A DNA stretch of 64,000 nucleotides from Methylobacterium sp. E-005 (GCF_022829725.1 NZ_JAKSYG010000231.1:33114-97113); one strand, 5' to 3'; counted from the stretch's first letter, positions 38,437 through 48,550 are shown. The notes: generated from the sequence alone by a model not told the origin. Translations and numbers: made by a program.

Positions 38437-38460
38437 CGATCTGGTATAATTCCAGGGTGT
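38437..38460. promoter_or_regulatory. palindrome in the fdoG promoter region
   Basis: CTGG-TATAATT-CCAG (38441-38455) lies about 20 bp upstream of the fdoG start. It contains an AT-rich core that could be a -10 box or an operator. No regulator can be named from the sequence. Confidence 0.35.
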
Positions 38461-38586
38461 CCCAAAAAAGCGTGCGCGAGGCAAGTGCGGTTGCGTGACA
38501 CAGACGTAACATCGCCGGCCGCTGTGTTGCAGCCGGCGCAGCACGTTCGCCCAACTTGTTATCATCCGCTTAGGAAATAACCTTTT

Positions 38587-38928
38587 TTACTTGCTCGGTG
38601 CGGCTGGATTCGTCCCGGACGGGCTCGCCGTGCGGTGATCGAGGGGCGCCTGAGGTTCGGTCGCGGACGATCCGCCCGTGTTCGCATTGGGCACCGGACG
38701 GTCGGCATTCTCCTTGATCGATTGTCCGCCGGGATTCGGCGCATCCTTGGCCGCCGACTGTTCCCGCGGAACCGGGGCTTGGCTCCAACCGTCCTGGGCG
38801 CTCCGGGACTTATCGCCCATCGCGTCGACGCCCTTGATCTCGCCCGGCTTCGTCTGGGCGAGGCTCGGCGCGGCGGTTGTTGTCACGGCAAGGATGGCGA
38901 GTGTCATCAAGGCGATCGGGCGGGACAC
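38587..38928 (-). CDS. exported small protein of unknown function
   Basis: The 113-residue protein has a signal peptide (LMTLAILAVTTTAAPSLAQ) and a polar, probably disordered mature part rich in Pro, Asn and Ser (KPGEIKGVDAMGDKSRSAQ, ADRPVPNANTG). The start is GTG 38928, with GGAG six bases upstream. No family recognised. The promoter must lie in the short gap divergent from the NepR-like gene. Confidence 0.55.
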   Translation of the reverse strand: MSRPIALMTLAILAVTTTAAPSLAQTKPGEIKGVDAMGDKSRSAQDGWSQAPVPREQSAAKDAPNPGGQSIKENADRPVPNANTGGSSATEPQAPLDHRTASPSGTNPAAPSK

Positions 38929-39114
38929 GTGAGGCTCCGGGCAACGGGGTTGTCTCAAGGGCGGGCAACGTATCCCTGACCGTGCCAGTTCCGGCCTGCG
39001 ACGGCCCCGGCACAGGTCGCAAGGCGGGCGGATCCCATTCACGCGGGGTCTAGTGACGGGTCCTTAACCACGCTCTGCGACTCTCGCGCAGTACCACCGC
39101 GGGGATGTCTCATC

Positions 39115-39300
39115 GTGTCGAAGCCGCATCCCGAGCGTCCGTCTCCTTCGGAATCGACGTCTGACGCACCGCCCCTGGCCGCGGGGATTCGCCGCCATCT
39201 GGGGCGGACCCTCCGCTCCCATTACGCCGATTCCCTCTCGGCACCGGCCAGCCAGCGCCTCGAAGCCCTGATCGCGCAGCTCGCCAAGCCCAAGGCTTGA
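39115..39300 (+). CDS. NepR-family anti-sigma factor (orphan)
   Basis: The 61-residue protein starts at GTG 39115. The core LGRTLRSHYADSLSAPASQRLEALIAQL aligns position by position with NepR (IGRxLRxxYDxVxNEPxPxRFxxLLxxL), which sequesters the EcfG sigma factor until PhyR binds it. Two helices are predicted with the Pro-containing linker between. No phyR, ecfG or sensor kinase lies beside it, so it would be an additional, unlinked NepR paralogue. Confidence 0.75.
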   Translation: MSKPHPERPSPSESTSDAPPLAAGIRRHLGRTLRSHYADSLSAPASQRLEALIAQLAKPKA

Positions 39301-39617
39301 TCGAAGGCGCCTCGAGCGCGGCGTCGGATCGCGCCTGACGTGTGCCAGCGCACAGCAGATCGTTCGTTCTGTAAAACCAATCGCCGCGCTGAGATTCTTC
39401 CCCGTCTGTCGGCGGCGAGAGAAGATCCATGCATTCCACCATCCTAGGGTGCTGACGGTGCTTGCTTTCTGGCCGGTTCCGCCGATCTTGCGGTAGCCGG
39501 CGGGCTCAGCAAGACCATGTCCGCGGCTTGACATCGTTCGATAAAAAGAACGATTTCGCCTGCTTGCGGGGGCTTTCTGCCCTGCGATGCACTGCGACTG
39601 GCCGGGGATCGGACGTG
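39301..39617. other. gene-free stretch upstream of the sulfate transport operon
   Basis: About 317 bp. The only clear structures are a consensus -35 box and an inverted repeat near its right end, listed separately. The remainder shows nothing I recognise. Confidence 0.55.
39528..39554 (+). promoter_or_regulatory. candidate -35 box overlapping an inverted repeat, upstream of sbp
   Basis: TTGACA at 39528-39533 abuts the perfect repeat ATCGTTC-gataaaaa-GAACGAT (39533-39554), about 64 bp before the sbp start. Placement suits an operator overlapping the promoter. A matching -10 box is not clear. Confidence 0.5.
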
Positions 39618-40655
39618 ATGAAGAACGCTGCCGCGCGAGGGCGAGGTATCCGGGCGATCGGGCTGTCCCTGCTGGCCGGCGCCGGGCTGTGGGCCGGAAT
39701 GGGTCTGGCCTCCGCCGAGACGGCCCTGCTCAACGTCTCCTACGACCCGACCCGGGAACTCTACCGGGAGATCAACGCCGCCTTCGCCGAGGACTGGAAG
39801 GCCAAGACCGGTGAGACGATCACGGTCCGGGCCTCCCATGGCGGTTCGGGGGCGCAGGCGCGCACGGTGATCGACGGGGTCGACGCCGACGTCGTGACGC
39901 TCGGCATCCCCTCGGACATCGATGCCATCGCCAGGCTCACCCGCAAGATCCCGGAGGATTGGCGCAGCAAGCTGCCGAACACGGCGACACCCTACACCTC
40001 GACGGTGGTGTTCCTCGTTCGCAAGGGCAATCCGAAGGGCGTCAAGGACTGGGCCGACCTCGTGAAGCCCGACGTGAAGGTGATCACGCCGAACCCGAAG
40101 ACGTCGGCCGGCGGGCGCTGGAACTTCCTCGCCGCCTGGGGCTACGCCTACAATCAGGACAAGGACGCCGCCAAGGCCGATGCCTTCGTGGGGCAGGTCT
40201 ACAAGAACGTCCCGGTTCTCGACACGGGCGCCCGCGGCTCGACCGTGACCTTCGCCCAGCGCGGGCTCGGCGACGTGCTGCCGACCTGGGAGAACGAGGC
40301 CTACCTGGTCCTCCAGGAATTCGGCGCCGACAAGTTCGACATCGTCTCGCCGCCGAGCTCGATCTACGCCGAGCCGCCGGTGGCCCTCGTGGCGGCCAAT
40401 GCCGAGCGCAAGGGGACGACGAAGGCCGCGCAGGCCTATCTCGACTTCCTCTACACCGACCGCGCCCAGGCGATCTTCGCCAAGCACCATTACCGGCCGA
40501 TCAAGCGGGAGGCGGCGGCGCGGGCCGACCTCGCCCAGCTGCCCGAGATCAAGCTGTTCAAGATCGAGGATCTGCAGGGCTCCTGGGACGAGATCCAGAA
40601 GCGGAACTTCGACGCCGGCGGCCTGTTCGACCGTTTGAGCCGGGCCGGCCGGTAA
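39618..40655 (+). CDS. sbp: sulfate ABC transporter substrate-binding protein
   Basis: The 345-residue periplasmic protein has a signal peptide ending near GLASAETA. Motifs of the Sbp/CysP family are LLNVSYDPTRELYREINAAF near the mature N-terminus, SHGGSGAQARTVIDG, and GARGSTVTFAQRGLGDVL in the second lobe. First gene of sbp-cysT-cysW-cysA. ATG 39618 was chosen because it directly precedes the basic n-region KNAAARGRG. Confidence 0.94.
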   Translation: MKNAAARGRGIRAIGLSLLAGAGLWAGMGLASAETALLNVSYDPTRELYREINAAFAEDWKAKTGETITVRASHGGSGAQARTVIDGVDADVVTLGIPSDIDAIARLTRKIPEDWRSKLPNTATPYTSTVVFLVRKGNPKGVKDWADLVKPDVKVITPNPKTSAGGRWNFLAAWGYAYNQDKDAAKADAFVGQVYKNVPVLDTGARGSTVTFAQRGLGDVLPTWENEAYLVLQEFGADKFDIVSPPSSIYAEPPVALVAANAERKGTTKAAQAYLDFLYTDRAQAIFAKHHYRPIKREAAARADLAQLPEIKLFKIEDLQGSWDEIQKRNFDAGGLFDRLSRAGR

Positions 40656-40665
40656 GGCTCACACC

Positions 40666-41532
40666 ATGGTCGAGACGCCCCGTCCCAAGACGTCGCTTCT
40701 GCGCACATTCCGTCGGCCGAGCGTGATTCCCGGGTTCGGGATCAGCTTCGGTTACACGTTGACGTGCCTGGGCCTGATCGTCCTGCTGCCGCTCGCCGGC
40801 CTCGTGGCGAAGGCCTCGGGTCTCGGCCTGTCGGGCATCTGGGAGGTCGCCACCGATCCCCGGGTGGCGAGCGCCCTCCGGATCAGCTTCGGCGTCTCGG
40901 CGCTGGCCGCGCTCGTGGCCTCGGCCTTCGGCTTCCTCGTGGCCTGGGTGCTGACGCGGTACCGCTTCCCCGGCCGCAAGCTCGTCGATGCGGCGGTGGA
41001 CCTGCCCTTCGCGCTGCCGACCGCGGTGGCCGGCATCGCGCTGGCCTCGCTCTACGCGCCGGACGGCCTGCTCGGTGCGCCACTTGCCCGGCTCGGCATC
41101 CAGGTGGCCTACACGCCGGTCGGCATCTTCATCGCCATGGTGTTCATCGGCCTGCCCTTCGCGGTGCGCACCGTGCAGCCGCTGATCGCCGAGATCGACA
41201 AGGAGATCGAGGAGGCCTCCGCGACGCTGGGCGCCACGCGGCTCGTGACCCTGACCAAGGTGGTCCTGCCGCCGCTGATCCCCGCGGTGCTGACCGGCTT
41301 CGCCCTGGCCTTCGCCCGGGGGGTCGGCGAGTACGGCTCGATCATCTTCATCGCCGGCAACCTGCCCTACGTGTCGGAGATCGCGCCGCTCCTGATCGTC
41401 ATCAAGCTGTCCGAGTTCGACTATGGCGGCGCGGCGGCCATCGCCACGATCATGCTCGGGATCTCGTTCCTGACGCTGCTTGCCATCAACCTCATCCAGG
41501 CCTGGTCACGGCGGCGGTTCGGCTATGTCTGA
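40666..41532 (+). CDS. cysT: sulfate/thiosulfate ABC transporter permease CysT
   Basis: The 288-residue inner-membrane permease has six hydrophobic segments and the BPD cytoplasmic EAA loop (EEASATLGATRLVTLTKVVLP), which contacts CysA. FPGRKLVDAAVDLPFALPTAVAG is typical of CysT/CysU. It begins 11 bp after sbp and overlaps cysW by 8 bp. Confidence 0.94.
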   Translation: MVETPRPKTSLLRTFRRPSVIPGFGISFGYTLTCLGLIVLLPLAGLVAKASGLGLSGIWEVATDPRVASALRISFGVSALAALVASAFGFLVAWVLTRYRFPGRKLVDAAVDLPFALPTAVAGIALASLYAPDGLLGAPLARLGIQVAYTPVGIFIAMVFIGLPFAVRTVQPLIAEIDKEIEEASATLGATRLVTLTKVVLPPLIPAVLTGFALAFARGVGEYGSIIFIAGNLPYVSEIAPLLIVIKLSEFDYGGAAAIATIMLGISFLTLLAINLIQAWSRRRFGYV

Positions 41533-42377
41533 GATCTTTTCCCCGATCGCCGTGCCGGCCGCCAAGCCGGCCCAGGTCGCCTCGGAGGGCGCCGCCACCC
41601 GCGCGATACTGATCGGGATCGCGGTGGCCTTCCTGGCCTTGTTCCTGGTGCTGCCGCTCTTCGCGGTGTTCACCCAGGCCTTCTCGAAGGGGATCGGCGC
41701 CTTCCTGGACGCGTTCCGGGAGCCTGATGCCTGGAGCGCGATCCGCCTGACACTGACCGTGGCGGTGATCGCGGTGCCGTTCAACGTGGTGTTCGGCCTC
41801 GCGGCCTCCTGGGCGATCGCCAAGTTCGAGTTCCCCGGCAAGTCCCTGCTGATCACCCTCATCGACCTGCCGTTCTCGGTCTCGCCGGTGGTCTCGGGGA
41901 TGATCTACGTGCTGCTGTTCGGGTCCCAGGGCCTGTTCGGCTCCTGGCTGATCGACCACGGCATCCAGATCCTGTTCGCGCTGCCCGGCATCGTGCTCGC
42001 CACGGTGTTCGTGACCTTCCCGTTCGTCGCCCGGGAGCTGATCCCGCTGATGCAGGAGCAGGGCACCGCGGAGGAGGAGGCGGCGCTGACGCTCGGCGCC
42101 TCCGGCCTGCACGCGTTCCGCACGGTGACGCTGCCCAATATCCGCTGGGGCCTGCTCTACAGCGTGCTCCTCTGCAATGCCCGGGCGATGGGCGAATTCG
42201 GAGCGGTGTCGGTGGTGTCGGGCCACATCCGCGGCCTGACCAACACCATCCCACTCCACGTGGAGATCCTCTACAATGAGTACAACTTCGTCGCCGCATT
42301 CGCGGTCGCTTCGCTCCTCGCCGTCCTTGCCCTCATCACCCTCGTCCTCAAATCCGTCCTCGAATGGCGCTTCGCCG

Positions 42378-42406
<29 letters not shown>
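41525..42406 (+). CDS. cysW: sulfate/thiosulfate ABC transporter permease CysW
   Basis: The 293-residue permease is the partner of CysT. It has six membrane segments, the CysW-typical FPGKSLLITLIDLPFSVSPVVSG, the EAA loop EEEAALTLGASGLHAFRTVTLP and the end HVEILYNEYNFVAAFAVASLL. ATG 41525 lies inside the end of cysT, so the two are translationally coupled. Confidence 0.94.
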
Positions 42407-43460
<1,054 letters not shown>

Positions 43461-43507
43461 GCCGCCGTCCCGGAGCGTCGCAGTAGACAGGTGCACCGTG
43501 CCGAGAC

Positions 43508-44416
43508 CTAGGGTCCGCAAACCAAGGCCCTGAGCCAATCCCGAACCGCACGCACGTCGGCGCACGCCATGTTCTCGGGCGTCGCGGCCACGTGGTACGT
43601 CTCGCCCGCGATCACCGGTCCGAACGGGTGGACGAGGAGGCCGGCCTCGATTTCAGGCCCTGCGAGCACGAGGCTGGCGACGACCACGCCATGACCGGCC
43701 ACGGCCGCCTGAAGTGCTTGGCCGTCATCCGTGAGACGCGGCCCCGCATCGACCGTCAAGCCGCTCAGGCCCGCCAAGCGTGCCCATCGGCGCCAGTCCG
43801 GCGCCATGTCGGGCCGCTTCCATTCGACGTGCAGGAGTGGGACCTGCTTCAGATCCTCCGGGACAGACAGGCCGAGGCTCGGACTGCACAGGACGCCGAA
43901 CCGCTCGGACAGGAGCGGCTCGGTGATCAACCCGGCGAAGGGCCCCGATCCGTAGCGGACCGCGATATCGGCCAAGCCCGCGGCGAGATCGACGAGATCG
44001 TCCGAAGCGTGCAGCCGCAGATCGAAGGCCGGATGCCGCCCGCGGAACGCACCCAGGGCCGGCAACAGTCGGCGCGCTGTGAACAGGGTCGTGGCGGTCA
44101 GCGTCACCGCCTTGCGTCCCGTCCGCGGTGACAGGTCGGCGAGGCCGCGTTCGAAGGTATCGAAGCCGTCGCGCAGGGCCGGGTAGAGCCGCCGGCCGGT
44201 CACGGTCAGGGCCACGCGCCGGACTTCCCGGACGAACAGGGGCAGGCCCAGGGTCGCTTCGAGAAGCCGGATCTGGTGGCTGATCGCGGTCGGCGTCACC
44301 CCGAGTTCGGCGGCGGCTCGGCGGAAGCTGAGGTGGCGCGCGGCCGCCTCGAAGGCCCGCAGTGCGGCCAGGGGCGGCAGGCGGCGACGCATCATGGATG
44401 AAGGAGACTCAGCCAT
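43508..44416 (-). CDS. LysR-family transcriptional regulator (GcvA-like)
   Basis: The 302-residue regulator has its HTH at about residues 14-70 (RAFEAAARHLSFRRAAAELGVTPTAISHQIR), with the GcvA-type opening LPPLAALRAFEAA. The effector domain spans about 95-295. It is divergent from the azoreductase gene with an 86-bp gap, so it most likely controls that gene and itself. It ends convergently against cysA. Confidence 0.9.
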   Translation of the reverse strand: MAESPSSMMRRRLPPLAALRAFEAAARHLSFRRAAAELGVTPTAISHQIRLLEATLGLPLFVREVRRVALTVTGRRLYPALRDGFDTFERGLADLSPRTGRKAVTLTATTLFTARRLLPALGAFRGRHPAFDLRLHASDDLVDLAAGLADIAVRYGSGPFAGLITEPLLSERFGVLCSPSLGLSVPEDLKQVPLLHVEWKRPDMAPDWRRWARLAGLSGLTVDAGPRLTDDGQALQAAVAGHGVVVASLVLAGPEIEAGLLVHPFGPVIAGETYHVAATPENMACADVRAVRDWLRALVCGP

Positions 44417-44502
44417 CGGGTGAGCAATTCGCGTTCGTCAGCAAGGCTTTGATGGACGATGGTCCGATCGCCAGCAACAGAACCGATGAGGTTGACATCC
44501 CC

Positions 44503-45231
44503 ATGTCGCTCGCCGCGCCCCTGCGCCTCCTGCATGTCGATTCCAGCGCCCGCCCGGGTCTCTCCGGGCGCGACCGGCATGGCTCGCATACGCGGCGGCT
44601 CAGCCGCCGGTTCGTCGATCGCTGGTCCGCCCTCCGTCCCGACGATGTCGTCACCTATCGCGACGTCGGAGCCGCGCCGCCGAGTCCGGTCTCTGCGAGC
44701 TGGATCGCCGCCGCGTTCTGTCCGCCGGACCGGCGCGACGACGCGCAGCACGCGGTGCTGGCGGAGAGCGACCAGCTGACCGCCGAGCTGATGGCAGCCG
44801 ATCTCCTGGTCATCGGCGCGCCGATGTACAATTTCGGTGTGCCCGCCCCGCTCAAGGCATGGATCGACAACATCGTGCGGGTCGGCGTGACCTTCGGCTT
44901 CGATCGGGCGCGTGCGGGCGTGCCCTACTGGCCGCTGCTGGCGCCGGGCAAGCGGCTGGTCATCCTGACGGCACGGGGTGACTTCGGCTACGATCCGGGT
45001 GGCCCCCTCGCTGCCAGGAACCTCGTCGAGGCCGGTTTGACGGTGCCGCTCGCCTATATCGGGCTCGCCGTCAGTGACATCGTGGCCGTCGAGTATGACG
45101 AGTTCGCCGATGCGCGGCTGAACGCGTCTATCGCGCAGGCGGAGGAGGCCGTTGACCGGTTGGTGGAGCGGCTACGCTCCGATCTCGAAGACGGGAGTTC
45201 CGTCGTGTCCGCCGCGGAATCGTCTTTCTGA
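44503..45231 (+). CDS. FMN-dependent NAD(P)H quinone/azo reductase (AzoR family)
   Basis: The 242-residue flavodoxin-fold enzyme opens LRLLHVDSSARPGLSGRDRHGS, with the FMN phosphate loop SARP...S. APMYNFGVPAPLKAWIDNIVRVGVTF matches the AzoR family, and ILTARGDFGY follows. These enzymes reduce quinones by two electrons and azo dyes in vitro; a role in quinone detoxification is inferred. ATG 44503 follows the intergenic region shared with the divergent LysR gene. Confidence 0.88.
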   Translation: MSLAAPLRLLHVDSSARPGLSGRDRHGSHTRRLSRRFVDRWSALRPDDVVTYRDVGAAPPSPVSASWIAAAFCPPDRRDDAQHAVLAESDQLTAELMAADLLVIGAPMYNFGVPAPLKAWIDNIVRVGVTFGFDRARAGVPYWPLLAPGKRLVILTARGDFGYDPGGPLAARNLVEAGLTVPLAYIGLAVSDIVAVEYDEFADARLNASIAQAEEAVDRLVERLRSDLEDGSSVVSAAESSF

Positions 45232-45260
45232 ATCCAGCGGCTTCTCCTAGGCTCCCGCTC

Positions 45261-46310
45261 ATGACCGCACCGAGTCGCGACCCCGCCGCCGACGTCCTCG
45301 CCGCCGTCGGCCAGACGCCGCTGATCCGCCTGCGCCGAGCCTCCGAAGAGACCGGCTGCGCCATCTACGGCAAGGCCGAGTTCCTCAACCCCGGCCTGTC
45401 GGTGAAGGACCGCGCGGCGCTCTCGATCGTGCGGGACGCCGAGGCCAGGGGCCTGATCCGGCCGAATGGCACCATCGTGGAGGGCACCGCCGGGAACACC
45501 GGCATCGGTCTCGCCCTGGTGGCCTCGGTGCGCGGCTACCGGACGCTGATCGTCATCCCGGTCACCCAGTCCGAGGAGAAGAAGCAGACCCTGCGGCTGG
45601 CGGGCGCGCGCCTCGTCGAGGTGCCGGCCGTGCCCTTCGCCAACCCGAACAACTACGTCCACGTGGCCCGGCGCCTCGCCGAAAAACTCGCCGCCACGGA
45701 GCCGGCGGGTGCCTTCTTCGCCGACCAGTTCGACAATGTCGCCAACCGGCAGGCGCACATCGACGGCACCGGCCCGGAGATCTGGGATCAGACCGGCGGC
45801 CAGGTCGACGGCTTCGTCTGCGCGGCTGGCACCGGCGGCACGCTGGCCGGCATTGCCGAGGCCCTGCGCGCCCGCAACCCCAAGGTGACGATCGCCCTCT
45901 CGGACCCGGAGGGCTCGGCCCTCTACGCGCATTACACGACCGGGACCCTGAGGGCCGAGGGATCCTCGATCACCGAGGGGATCGGCCAGGGCCGGATCAC
46001 GAAGAACTTCGAAGGCTTCACCCCGGATCACGCCTTCCGCATCCCGGATCGCGAGGCCCTCGACATCGTCTTCGGCCTGATGCGGGAGGAGGGGCTGTCG
46101 CTCGGCGGCTCGTCGGGCATCAACGTCGCCGGGGCGATCCGGCTGGCCCGGGAACTCGGGCCTGGCCACACCATCGTGACGATCCTGTGCGACGGGGCGG
46201 CGCGCTACGCCTCGAAGCTGTTCAACCCGGCCTTCCTCACCGAGCGCAACCTGCCGGTGCCGGGCTGGCTCGACGCCCCGCAGGACCCGCTGCCGGACTG
46301 GCACGCCTGA
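45261..46310 (+). CDS. cysK: cysteine synthase A (O-acetylserine sulfhydrylase)
   Basis: The 349-residue PLP enzyme makes cysteine from O-acetylserine and sulfide. VGQTPLIRL is near the N-terminus. The Schiff-base lysine lies in NPGLSVKDRAAL. EGTAGNTGIGLA is the substrate loop, AAGTGGTLAG the PLP-phosphate loop, and GGSSGINVAGA follows. It lies 30 bp after the azoreductase gene and close to the sulfate importer, consistent with assimilatory sulfur metabolism. Confidence 0.9.
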   Translation: MTAPSRDPAADVLAAVGQTPLIRLRRASEETGCAIYGKAEFLNPGLSVKDRAALSIVRDAEARGLIRPNGTIVEGTAGNTGIGLALVASVRGYRTLIVIPVTQSEEKKQTLRLAGARLVEVPAVPFANPNNYVHVARRLAEKLAATEPAGAFFADQFDNVANRQAHIDGTGPEIWDQTGGQVDGFVCAAGTGGTLAGIAEALRARNPKVTIALSDPEGSALYAHYTTGTLRAEGSSITEGIGQGRITKNFEGFTPDHAFRIPDREALDIVFGLMREEGLSLGGSSGINVAGAIRLARELGPGHTIVTILCDGAARYASKLFNPAFLTERNLPVPGWLDAPQDPLPDWHA

Positions 46311-46431
46311 CCGGACGACGGCCATCCGCACTTTTCTAAGAAAAGCTTGGGCGGAGATTGAACGGAACGGATTGTCGCAGCGTTTGAACGGTCACGCTCG
46401 CACCAGCGCGACCGTTCGGAGTGCTCGCCAG

Positions 46432-46587
46432 ATGTCCCTCGTCACCATTCTACTCATCATCCTGATCATCCTGGCCTTCGGCGGCGGCGGCTTCCTGGGC
46501 GGCGGCGCCTATCGCGGCCCGGGCTTCGGCCTCGGCGGCATCCTGCTGATCGTGCTGATCGTGCTGCTGGTCACCGGCCGGCTGTAA
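46432..46587 (+). CDS. DUF3309 small membrane protein
   Basis: The 51-residue protein has two hydrophobic helices (LVTILLIILIILAFGGGG and GGILLIVLIVLLVTG) joined by a Gly-rich GGGAYRGPGFG loop, the DUF3309 pattern. It is common in alphaproteobacteria and often stress-associated; function unknown. A short hairpin CTTTTC-TAA-GAAAAG lies upstream near 46331-46345. Confidence 0.75.
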   Translation: MSLVTILLIILIILAFGGGGFLGGGAYRGPGFGLGGILLIVLIVLLVTGRL

Positions 46588-46594
46588 GGCGCGA

Positions 46595-46627
46595 GCCGTT
46601 CCCGATTGCCCTGCGGTCGGGAACGGC
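46595..46627. terminator. bidirectional hairpin between convergent genes
   Basis: A perfect 11-bp stem GCCGTTCCCGA / TCGGGAACGGC with an 11-nt loop lies 7 bp after the DUF3309 stop. There is no T tract on either side, so it is termination by analogy only. Confidence 0.5.
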
Positions 46628-46674
46628 GGACGATCAGGGCCCAGGCTGCTTCCGGCGCCGGATAAGCCCTGCGC

Positions 46675-48093
46675 TCAGCGGCAAGCAATCCCGACCACAG
46701 CGGATGCGACCGCCCCGGGGCCTCCGTCCAGGGGCGTCTTCGCCTCGGCGATCCCCTGACCCGCGAGGAACGCGGTGATCTTTTCGGATGGGATCAGCGG
46801 CAGGCGTGCGGGAGGCACGATCCCGGCAACCCGGCGCGGCGCCGCCGGATAGCGGGCGACGAGCCCGACGAGCCGTCCGGACCGGTCGAGCACCGGGGCA
46901 CCGGCCGAACCCGTCTGAAGGGCCGCGACGACATCGCCCGCGACGGCGCTTCCCGGAGCGGCCACGTTTCCATCCGGGCCCGGTGCGAGGGCGATCAGGT
47001 TATCCTCCACGCCGACCGGGTCCCGACGAACGGCAGGTCGGATCGGGGCGGGGGCCCCGGATGCGTCGAGCAGCGTGAGACCAGAGGAATCCGCAGCCAG
47101 CATCCGGGCCGGCTCCGCGCCGATGCGGGGGGCGGCACAGGTCTCCAGCGCCGCGGAGGCCGTGAGGACCCGGCCCGGCGCCACCGTGAGGCCGGCGCCC
47201 GCGGCGGGCAGATCCTGCGCTGCGGTCGCGCCGGTCTCGGAGCGGGCCGGAGCCGACGGGATCGCGGCGACTGGGCTGGCTGGCGCGGCGGCCTCCGGGA
47301 ACGGCACGAAGGCGTTCGCCACCGCGATCACCAGACGATCGACCTCCGGCGCCAGGGATTTGTCGTAGCCGAACAGGAAACCGCGCACGCCGGCCGGCCC
47401 GGCGGCGTAGCGAATGTAGGACAGGCCGGCCCCGGTCTCGGCTGTGATCACCACGACGTCGGGTCGCTTCAGCTTGTAGGTCACCTTGCGGCTCGGCAAC
47501 GGCGCGACCGCCTTCTCGAACAGGGTGTCCAGGGTCTCGCCCCCCGGCGGGTAGGCACGGCTCTCCAGAGTTACCCGCCCATCCTGGCTCTGCCAGCGCG
47601 TGCCCGCGACGAGGGTGGTGCGCTTCGACAGCAGGCGCTCGGGCACGCCCATCACGGCGCCGCTGCCGGGATCCGGGGCGATCCGGAAGCGCGCCGCGTT
47701 CCGGGCCGCCGCGCCCGCCCCCAGCAGGGCTGTCCGCCCGCGCGGGTCGAGGGGATCGGCGCCCTTGGTGCGGGTGCGATAGGCGTTGAGCGCCTCGAAG
47801 GTCCGGCGGCCGAACCCGCCCGACACGACGGCGTTGAAGTCGCCGGTCCAGACGAGGGCGTCCTGGATCGCCTTGCGCTCCGGCTCGGGCAGGGCCTCGA
47901 ACGTCGCCCGCGCGGCCTCGAAGGCGGGATCGGCCGGTGCGGGGGCGGGCGTCGCCGGTCGGGCCGGCCGCTGTTGGGTTTGCGCGGCGGCGGGATCGGA
48001 GGCGAACAGCAGGGCGAGCAAAACCGCGGCCTGCCCGCGGCGCGCCCGTGAAGCCACCGGGAAACGACCCCGTTCCGACGCATCCGAATCCAT
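46675..48093 (-). CDS. exported trypsin-like fold protein with degenerate active site and PG-binding-like region
   Basis: The 472-residue protein has a signal peptide (VLLALLFASDPAAAQ) and a Pro/Ala linker. A peptidoglycan-binding-like segment (ALVWTGDFNAVVSGGFGRRTFEALNAY) comes next, then a central domain, and a C-terminal chymotrypsin-like domain. There GSAGAPVLDRSGRLVGLV matches the GNSGGPVxD nucleophile loop, but the place of the catalytic HisAla motif reads VLTASAALETC. A non-peptidase or binding role is therefore likely. Composition is strongly Ala/Pro. Confidence 0.7.
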   Translation of the reverse strand: MDSDASERGRFPVASRARRGQAAVLLALLFASDPAAAQTQQRPARPATPAPAPADPAFEAARATFEALPEPERKAIQDALVWTGDFNAVVSGGFGRRTFEALNAYRTRTKGADPLDPRGRTALLGAGAAARNAARFRIAPDPGSGAVMGVPERLLSKRTTLVAGTRWQSQDGRVTLESRAYPPGGETLDTLFEKAVAPLPSRKVTYKLKRPDVVVITAETGAGLSYIRYAAGPAGVRGFLFGYDKSLAPEVDRLVIAVANAFVPFPEAAAPASPVAAIPSAPARSETGATAAQDLPAAGAGLTVAPGRVLTASAALETCAAPRIGAEPARMLAADSSGLTLLDASGAPAPIRPAVRRDPVGVEDNLIALAPGPDGNVAAPGSAVAGDVVAALQTGSAGAPVLDRSGRLVGLVARYPAAPRRVAGIVPPARLPLIPSEKITAFLAGQGIAEAKTPLDGGPGAVASAVVGIACR

Positions 48094-48300
48094 GACCGCC
48101 CTCCCCGATCAGAATCGCCCGGATCCTGGCAGAGGCGCCCGGGGCGGGCCAGATCGAATCCGCGGGTGACGACACCAGACCGCCGTGCGCCCGTCGCCGG
48201 GATGCGCTACAGGGTGGATGTCCGGCCCGGGGCGGCGGCTGGACGGCCCGATCGGCCCTCCGGCCACGCGATGCCGCCACGGTTCGACGCGGAGCCCGGC

Positions 48301-48477
48301 ATGACCGACGCGAGCAACACCTTCAAGAAGGCGCCCAAGCGCAAGCCCGCCAAGGGCAAGAGCGTCAGCGTCTCTCCCGAGATGCGGCAGGCCTATGCCG
48401 ACCTGATCCGCGAGCGCGCGGAGAAGCAGGAGGTCTACGGCCGCCACCTGCCGCAGGACGAATCGCGGCGGCGTTAG
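48301..48477 (+). CDS. small basic protein of unknown function
   Basis: The 58-residue protein is Lys/Arg-rich at the N-terminus (FKKAPKRKPAKGKS) with a helical C-terminal half (PEMRQAYADLIRERAEKQEVYG). The start is ATG 48301, with GGAG about 8 bases upstream; an earlier in-frame ATG at 48166 would add unconvincing sequence. The short basic-plus-helix layout suggests a nucleic-acid or membrane contact, but nothing specific is recognised. Confidence 0.55.
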   Translation: MTDASNTFKKAPKRKPAKGKSVSVSPEMRQAYADLIRERAEKQEVYGRHLPQDESRRR

Positions 48478-48486
48478 AGGTCGTTC

Positions 48487-48534
48487 AGCAGGGCTCTGCC
48501 CCGGACCCGCGAAAGGTCTCGACTTTTCGAAACC
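48487..48534. repeat. hairpin-chain repeat, copy D (partial, decayed)
   Basis: Only two blocks remain: CAGGGCTCTGCCCCGG, then CCGCGAAAGGTCTCGACTTTTCG with substitutions in the palindrome. Orientation as copies B and C. It lies between convergent genes. Confidence 0.75.
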
Positions 48535-48550
48535 ACGATTGGCGCCGGTC

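Noticed and set aside
46364..46384. EcfG-type promoter (GGAAC ... CGTT) upstream of the DUF3309 gene
   Set aside because: The spacing between GGAAC and CGTT is about 12 nt instead of the expected 16-17 nt.
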